DNA of 64,000 nucleotides from JAEZDP01 sp964430855 (GTDB taxonomy: Bacteria; Acidobacteriota; Vicinamibacteria; Vicinamibacterales; Vicinamibacteraceae). The notes under the pieces are model-generated. The model saw nothing but the letters and a program-made list of their open reading frames with translations. It was not told the DNA's origin and searched no databases. Positions 60,556-64,000 of the stretch are shown here, one piece after another; within the stretch, counting starts at the first letter, position 1; every line of letters begins with the position of its first letter. Position numbers and translations under genes: made by a program. The stretch spans positions 1-64,000 of the forward strand of contig CAYSHC010000010.1 in assembly GCA_964430855.1 (NCBI GenBank). Reading direction: 5' to 3'.

Positions 60556-60637
60556 CCGAGCCGTCCGCGTCGACGCTCTTCGCTTAGTGGCAGAGAAGGT
60601 CGGGCTCGGAAGGACGGCTCTCCGAGCCGTCCCTACC
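60556..60637. repeat. Palindromic repeat cluster (partial copy C and complete copy D)
   Basis: CCGAGCCGTCC (60556-60566) is a right half-element. After 45 nt a complete copy follows: GGACGGCTC-TCC-GAGCCGTCC-CTACC (60612-60637). The CTA at 60633-60635 is the complement of the TAG stop codon of the kinase gene, so the repeat provides that stop. Together with copy B it may form a larger composite element interrupted by the gap. Confidence 0.8.
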
Positions 60638-61634
60638 GGAGTTGGGCGCGCAGGTCGTCGGCGGTGACGGCGACGGTGCCAAAGCGCGTCACCGCCAGGC
60701 CGGCCGCCTCGCTCGCGAGGGCTGCCGCGTCGGCCAGCGTGGCGCCCGCGGCGAGGGCGAGCGCGAGGGTGGCGATGACCGTGTCGCCCGCGCCCGTGAC
60801 GTCGGCAACTTCGCGCGCGGCAGCCGCGAGCGCGCGCTCCACGGGCGCGCCATTGGCGGCGCCGTCGAGCACCCACATCCCGTGCTCTCCCCTCGTGATC
60901 ACGACGGACGTGCACTGGAGGCGCCGCTGAAGTGCGCGCGCCGCCTCGCGGGCGTCGTCGTCAGTGCGGATGCGCCGGTGCGTGGCGGTCTCGGCTTCCG
61001 CCTGGTTGGGCGTCACGAGCGTGACGCCGTGGTACAGCCCGAGGTGCGGGATCTTCGGGTCGACCAGCAGCGGCCGGCGGGTCGCGTGCGCCACGCCGCG
61101 CGCCGCATCCATGCAGCCGGCGGTGACGCACCCCTTCAGGTAGTCCGACACGATGATCACGTCGGCCTGCTCGCCGTAGCGCGTCACCAGCGAGGCGACC
61201 CGGCTGGCCGCCCTGTCGTCCACCTCGTCGTCGGCCTCGTAGTCCACGCGCGCCACCTGCTGCTGCCGGGCCGTGACCACGCGCATCTTGCGCGTGGTCG
61301 GGCGCGTCTCGTCCACGACCAGGCCATCGGTGCCGACGCCCGCGTCGGCAAGCATCTGCCGCAGCCGCGCGCCAGCCTCGTCGGCCCCGACCACGCCGAC
61401 GAGCGAAGCGTCGCCGCCGAGCGCGGCCACGTTCAGCGCCACGTTCGCGGCGCCTCCCGCGCGGTACTCGTCGTGGTCGTGCGTCACCACCGGGACAGGC
61501 GCCTCTGGCGACAGCCGGTGCACGCGCCCGACGAGAAAGTGATCGAGCATGACGTCGCCGACGACGAGCACATGGCGGCCGGCGAAGGCGTCGACCATGG
61601 CGAGGAGGTCGTGGTGCGGGCGGGGCGCCGTCAT
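60633..61634 (-). CDS. rfaE1: D-glycero-beta-D-manno-heptose-7-phosphate kinase (HldE N-terminal domain type, RfaE1)
   Basis: A 333-aa PfkB/ribokinase-fold enzyme. VLVVGDVMLDHFLVGRVHRLSPEAPVPVV, YRAGGAANVALNVAALGG, TTRKMRVVTARQQQVARVDYE and the C-terminal DVTGAGDTVIATLALAL (catalytic Asp) are HldE kinase-domain signatures, cores quoted. The nucleotidylyltransferase domain of full HldE is absent, so ADP-heptose synthesis needs a separate RfaE2. ATG 61634 shares one base with the upstream stop. Its stop codon lies in a palindromic repeat. It works after GmhA (43437). Confidence 0.92.
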   Translation of the reverse strand: MTAPRPHHDLLAMVDAFAGRHVLVVGDVMLDHFLVGRVHRLSPEAPVPVVTHDHDEYRAGGAANVALNVAALGGDASLVGVVGADEAGARLRQMLADAGVGTDGLVVDETRPTTRKMRVVTARQQQVARVDYEADDEVDDRAASRVASLVTRYGEQADVIIVSDYLKGCVTAGCMDAARGVAHATRRPLLVDPKIPHLGLYHGVTLVTPNQAEAETATHRRIRTDDDAREAARALQRRLQCTSVVITRGEHGMWVLDGAANGAPVERALAAAAREVADVTGAGDTVIATLALALAAGATLADAAALASEAAGLAVTRFGTVAVTADDLRAQLR

Positions 61635-62839
61635 CAGACGACGGGGCGGGGTAGGGCCTCGCTGCGCTCGGAGGCGAAGGGCAGCGTCAGGAGCACGAGG
61701 AGCAGCATCAGGAACTCGGAGTCGCCGAAGTTGTACTCGAAGAGCCCGGCAGCCAGCATGGCGGCCAGGCTCGCGAGGCCCCCGGCGGCCAGGGTGCGGG
61801 TCTGGCGGCTCCGCCCGTTGACAAACCGCGCGTGGAGTTCCCGGCCGGCGGTCCAGACGAACCAGCACCACACGACGAGCGCCACGAGCCCGCGCTCGGC
61901 GGCAATCTGCATGGGCACGTTGTGCAGGTGGACGTTGAGATCCTGCACGGCCTCCGGCACGCGGTACTGCGTGTAGACCTGCTTGACCTGATCGGGGCCG
62001 ACGCCGGTCAGCGGGTGGTCTTCGACCATCGCCGCACCGGACTTCAGCATGGCGACGCGGTCGCGGTTGGTCGGGTCCTTGAGGTCGAAGATCGAGTAGA
62101 CGCGATCGGTGATCGACGGCGGGGCCAGGATGACGGCGACCGCGAAGGCCGCGGGCAGCAGCGCCACGAGCCGGCGGTCGCGCATCATCAGCAGCACCGC
62201 CAGGCCGACGCCCACGCCCACCCAGGCGCTGCGGGTGAAGGTAAGGCCCAGCGCGACGAGCACGGCCGGCAGGACGACAAGCGGCCACGTGCGGTCACGA
62301 GGCTCGAAGATCAGGCGGGCGGCCGTCGCGCAGGCCACGAGCATCAGCGTGCCCGAGTAGGTCATGTAGTGCGACAGCGCGCCTTCGGGACGCCGGCCCA
62401 GGTTGTCGAACTGGAGGAACCCGTACTGGAAGAGCCCCACGAGCGCGCTCGCGGCGCCGACGCCGATGATGACCGACGCGAAGGTGTGCGCCCGCGAACC
62501 CCGCGCCAGCCTGTAGACCAGCGGGATGATGAGGAAGAGGACGAGCTGCTTGGAGTCGACAAGGCTGAGGCGCGGGTTTACCGACATCGCCGCCGACAGG
62601 AGCGTGGCGCCCGCGTAGGCCACCAGCGGCCAGAAGATCGGCGGAGCCTCGAACCGCTCGTGGCGCAGCCCGAGGAGGGCGCCCCAGCAGAGCATCGTGA
62701 GGGCGAGCAGGATGCCCGAGGCGGCCACCGAGAGCTGCAGCGCGGCCACGAAGCAGAGCAGGACCGACAAGGAGAGCGTCTCCAGGCGGTCCATGCGTCC
62801 TGTCCGCAGTGCCGGCGCGGTCATCGTGTCGCTCGTCAT
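61634..62839 (-). CDS. O-antigen ligase (Wzy_C) family membrane protein
   Basis: A 401-aa protein with about 11 helices. TRSAWVGVGVGLAVLLMM precedes the periplasmic loop with RVAMLKSGAAMVEDHPLTGVGPDQVK and VHLHNVPMQIAAERGLVAL; the H-x-H-N-x-x-x-Q block and the preceding R/G-VGP region are the Wzy_C/WaaL signature. Between a heptose kinase and a GT9 gene it more likely acts as the O-antigen ligase (WaaL) than as a polymerase. ATG 62839 overlaps the GT9 stop by 4 nt. Confidence 0.88.
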   Translation of the reverse strand: MTSDTMTAPALRTGRMDRLETLSLSVLLCFVAALQLSVAASGILLALTMLCWGALLGLRHERFEAPPIFWPLVAYAGATLLSAAMSVNPRLSLVDSKQLVLFLIIPLVYRLARGSRAHTFASVIIGVGAASALVGLFQYGFLQFDNLGRRPEGALSHYMTYSGTLMLVACATAARLIFEPRDRTWPLVVLPAVLVALGLTFTRSAWVGVGVGLAVLLMMRDRRLVALLPAAFAVAVILAPPSITDRVYSIFDLKDPTNRDRVAMLKSGAAMVEDHPLTGVGPDQVKQVYTQYRVPEAVQDLNVHLHNVPMQIAAERGLVALVVWCWFVWTAGRELHARFVNGRSRQTRTLAAGGLASLAAMLAAGLFEYNFGDSEFLMLLLVLLTLPFASERSEALPRPVV

Positions 62840-63921
62840 CCTTTCCTGTCGGCCGCGTCACGCGCCCGCGACAGGGCACGCTCGGCCGCGGCGAGCACCG
62901 CGTCGACGCTGATGCGCGTCAGGCAGCGGAAGTCTCCCGGCACACACACCCGCTGCTCGCACGGGCGGCAGGGCAGGTCCGGCACCTCCACCGCCTCGTG
63001 TACCAGCGAGGGATGGCGCCAGGGTGCCGATCGCACCGGCAGCGTCGGTCCGTACAAGCCGACGATCGGCGTCTGCGTCGTTGCCGCCACGTGGAGCGGC
63101 CCGCTGTCGCCGCCGATGTACAACGCTGCCCGCGCGATCAGCGCGCGCAGTTCGTCGAGTGACGTGTCGCCGGTGACGACCGCACCGGCACGCCCGGAGA
63201 GGCGCGCCGTCGCTGCCATGGCGACGGCATCGGCGGCATCCGCCTCCGAAGGGCCAGACGTCAGGATGATACGACGATCCGGGAAGGATGACGAGAGCCG
63301 CGCGGCCAGCTCGGCAAATGACTCCAGCGGCCATCGCCGGAACACATTGCCCGCGCTGACGTGCATGACGATGGGCGCCGCAGGGTAGCCGGGCGGCAGC
63401 GAGGCAAGCCAGGCGTCGATGCGCGGGGCGGCATCCGGCGCCTCCACCATCTCGACCGCGTCCCGTGCCGGGTCGGGTTCCTCGCCGGGCAGCAGCGGGC
63501 CGAGGATGTCCCACTGGTTGCGCACCGAGTGCCGCGGCCGCAGATCGGGCGCGCGATGGACCTGCTCGGTGTACGCCCACGCGCGGCCGCGGCCCGTATA
63601 GCCCAAGCGGCGCGGCGCCCGGCTCATCCACGTGAGCAGTGCGGCCCGCGGCCCGCCATGCATGTCGATGACGACGTCATATCGGGAGCGCCGGAGGCGC
63701 AGGCCGAGCGCGAGATCGGTACGCACCCTCGCCAGGCCGCGTTGCCGCTCGATGACGATGACCTCGTCGAGGTGGGGGCTGTGCGCGACGATGGGTGCCG
63801 CGGCGCGTTCGACGAGATAGGCAAGGTGCGCCTCGGGCCAGGCGCGGCGCAACGCGCGCACCACCGGTGTCGTGAAAACGACATCACCCACGAGACGGAG
63901 TCGAATGACGAGGATTCGCAC
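62836..63921 (-). CDS. GT9 family (ADP-heptose:LPS heptosyltransferase-like) glycosyltransferase
   Basis: A 361-aa GT-B enzyme (GTG start). ILVIRLRLVGDVVFTTPVVRALRRAWP is the GT9 N-terminus (the R-x-x-GDVV-x-TTP core), YDVVIDMHGGPRAALLTW and VMHVSAGNVFRRWPLESFAELA follow, and YIGGDSGPLHVAATTQTPIVGLYGPT is the sugar-nucleotide site. A Cys-rich end (LPCRPCEQRVCVPGDFRCL) is typical of WaaF/RfaF-like proteins. It probably adds heptose to the LPS inner core, with the kinase and ligase of the same operon. Confidence 0.92.
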   Translation of the reverse strand: MRILVIRLRLVGDVVFTTPVVRALRRAWPEAHLAYLVERAAAPIVAHSPHLDEVIVIERQRGLARVRTDLALGLRLRRSRYDVVIDMHGGPRAALLTWMSRAPRRLGYTGRGRAWAYTEQVHRAPDLRPRHSVRNQWDILGPLLPGEEPDPARDAVEMVEAPDAAPRIDAWLASLPPGYPAAPIVMHVSAGNVFRRWPLESFAELAARLSSSFPDRRIILTSGPSEADAADAVAMAATARLSGRAGAVVTGDTSLDELRALIARAALYIGGDSGPLHVAATTQTPIVGLYGPTLPVRSAPWRHPSLVHEAVEVPDLPCRPCEQRVCVPGDFRCLTRISVDAVLAAAERALSRARDAADRKG

Positions 63922-64000
63922 CGGGCAGACAGACTACCCCGACCGGCAGCCCGCGCAGACCGGCAAACAGGGCCATAATCGTGACATGCGTTCCCTCCTG

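Noticed and set aside
63986..64000. Start of a further + strand gene (ATG, five codons)
   Set aside because: Plausible, but too short to support a product or even the reading frame.

Overview
This is a high-GC (about 70%) bacterial chromosome segment. Gene style, the PEP-CTERM protein, the large UnbV/FG-GAP protein, the MXAN_5187-like protein and the general gene repertoire suggest a Gram-negative soil or aquatic bacterium, most likely an Acidobacteriota (Vicinamibacteria-like) genome or MAG. That placement is an inference without a 16S gene. A run of exactly 100 Ns (60456-60555) shows that the sequence is a scaffold. I found no tRNA, rRNA, insertion sequence or CRISPR.

Layout. (1) 1-566: end of an RmlD-like reductase gene, facing an orphan PEP-CTERM protein gene (654-1667) that has a good sigma-54 promoter. 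(2) 2008-24965: first polysaccharide cluster, mostly + strand. It holds gmd; a WbpV/K-WbpL-WbpM-like cassette (sugar reductase, initiating phosphoglycosyltransferase, 4,6-dehydratase); a GT2-methyltransferase fusion with a membrane partner; a GalE-like epimerase; five GT4-type glycosyltransferase genes or gene regions counting the reversed one; a reversed two-gene module (GT4 and a MurJ-like flippase); an AsnB-type amidotransferase; a complete FnlB-FnlA-FnlC set for UDP-L-FucNAc behind a WbuB-like transferase; a Wzy/ligase-like protein; and an FkbM methyltransferase. (3) 25024-28095: a secreted repeat protein. (4) 28269-41767: second polysaccharide cluster, entirely - strand and tightly overlapped, with its own Wzx, Wzy-like protein, transferases, a coiled-coil methyltransferase and a sugar epimerase. 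The thiamine genes thiS and thiG are embedded at separate places in the same operon.

(5) 41994-54244: respiratory complex I operon nuoABCDEFHJKLMN. nuoG and nuoI are absent, gmhA sits between nuoC and nuoD, and a near-perfect Rex operator lies upstream of nuoA. (6) 54245-58403: a decayed four-helix-bundle gene between inverted heptamer repeat arrays, rmlB (with a shortened NAD-binding glycine motif), selA and two conserved hypothetical genes. (7) 58470-63921: cspA, purH, a palindromic repeat cluster containing the assembly gap, then a - strand heptose/LPS module (RfaE1 kinase, O-antigen ligase-like protein, GT9 heptosyltransferase-like protein).

How it fits together: the window is dominated by cell-surface glycan synthesis. 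At least two independent Wzx/Wzy-type pathways are present, fed by GDP-mannose-derived, UDP-GlcNAc-derived (FucNAc/QuiNAc type), dTDP-glucose-derived and heptose precursors. No single gene system here is clearly new to science. The most unusual signals are regulatory and architectural: a sigma-54 promoter on a PEP-CTERM gene without a local exosortase, a Rex box on a complex I operon lacking G and I, a thiS/thiG pair split by a glycan operon, a palindromic element translated in frame inside a methyltransferase, and heptanucleotide repeat arrays, one of which supplies the rmlB start codon.
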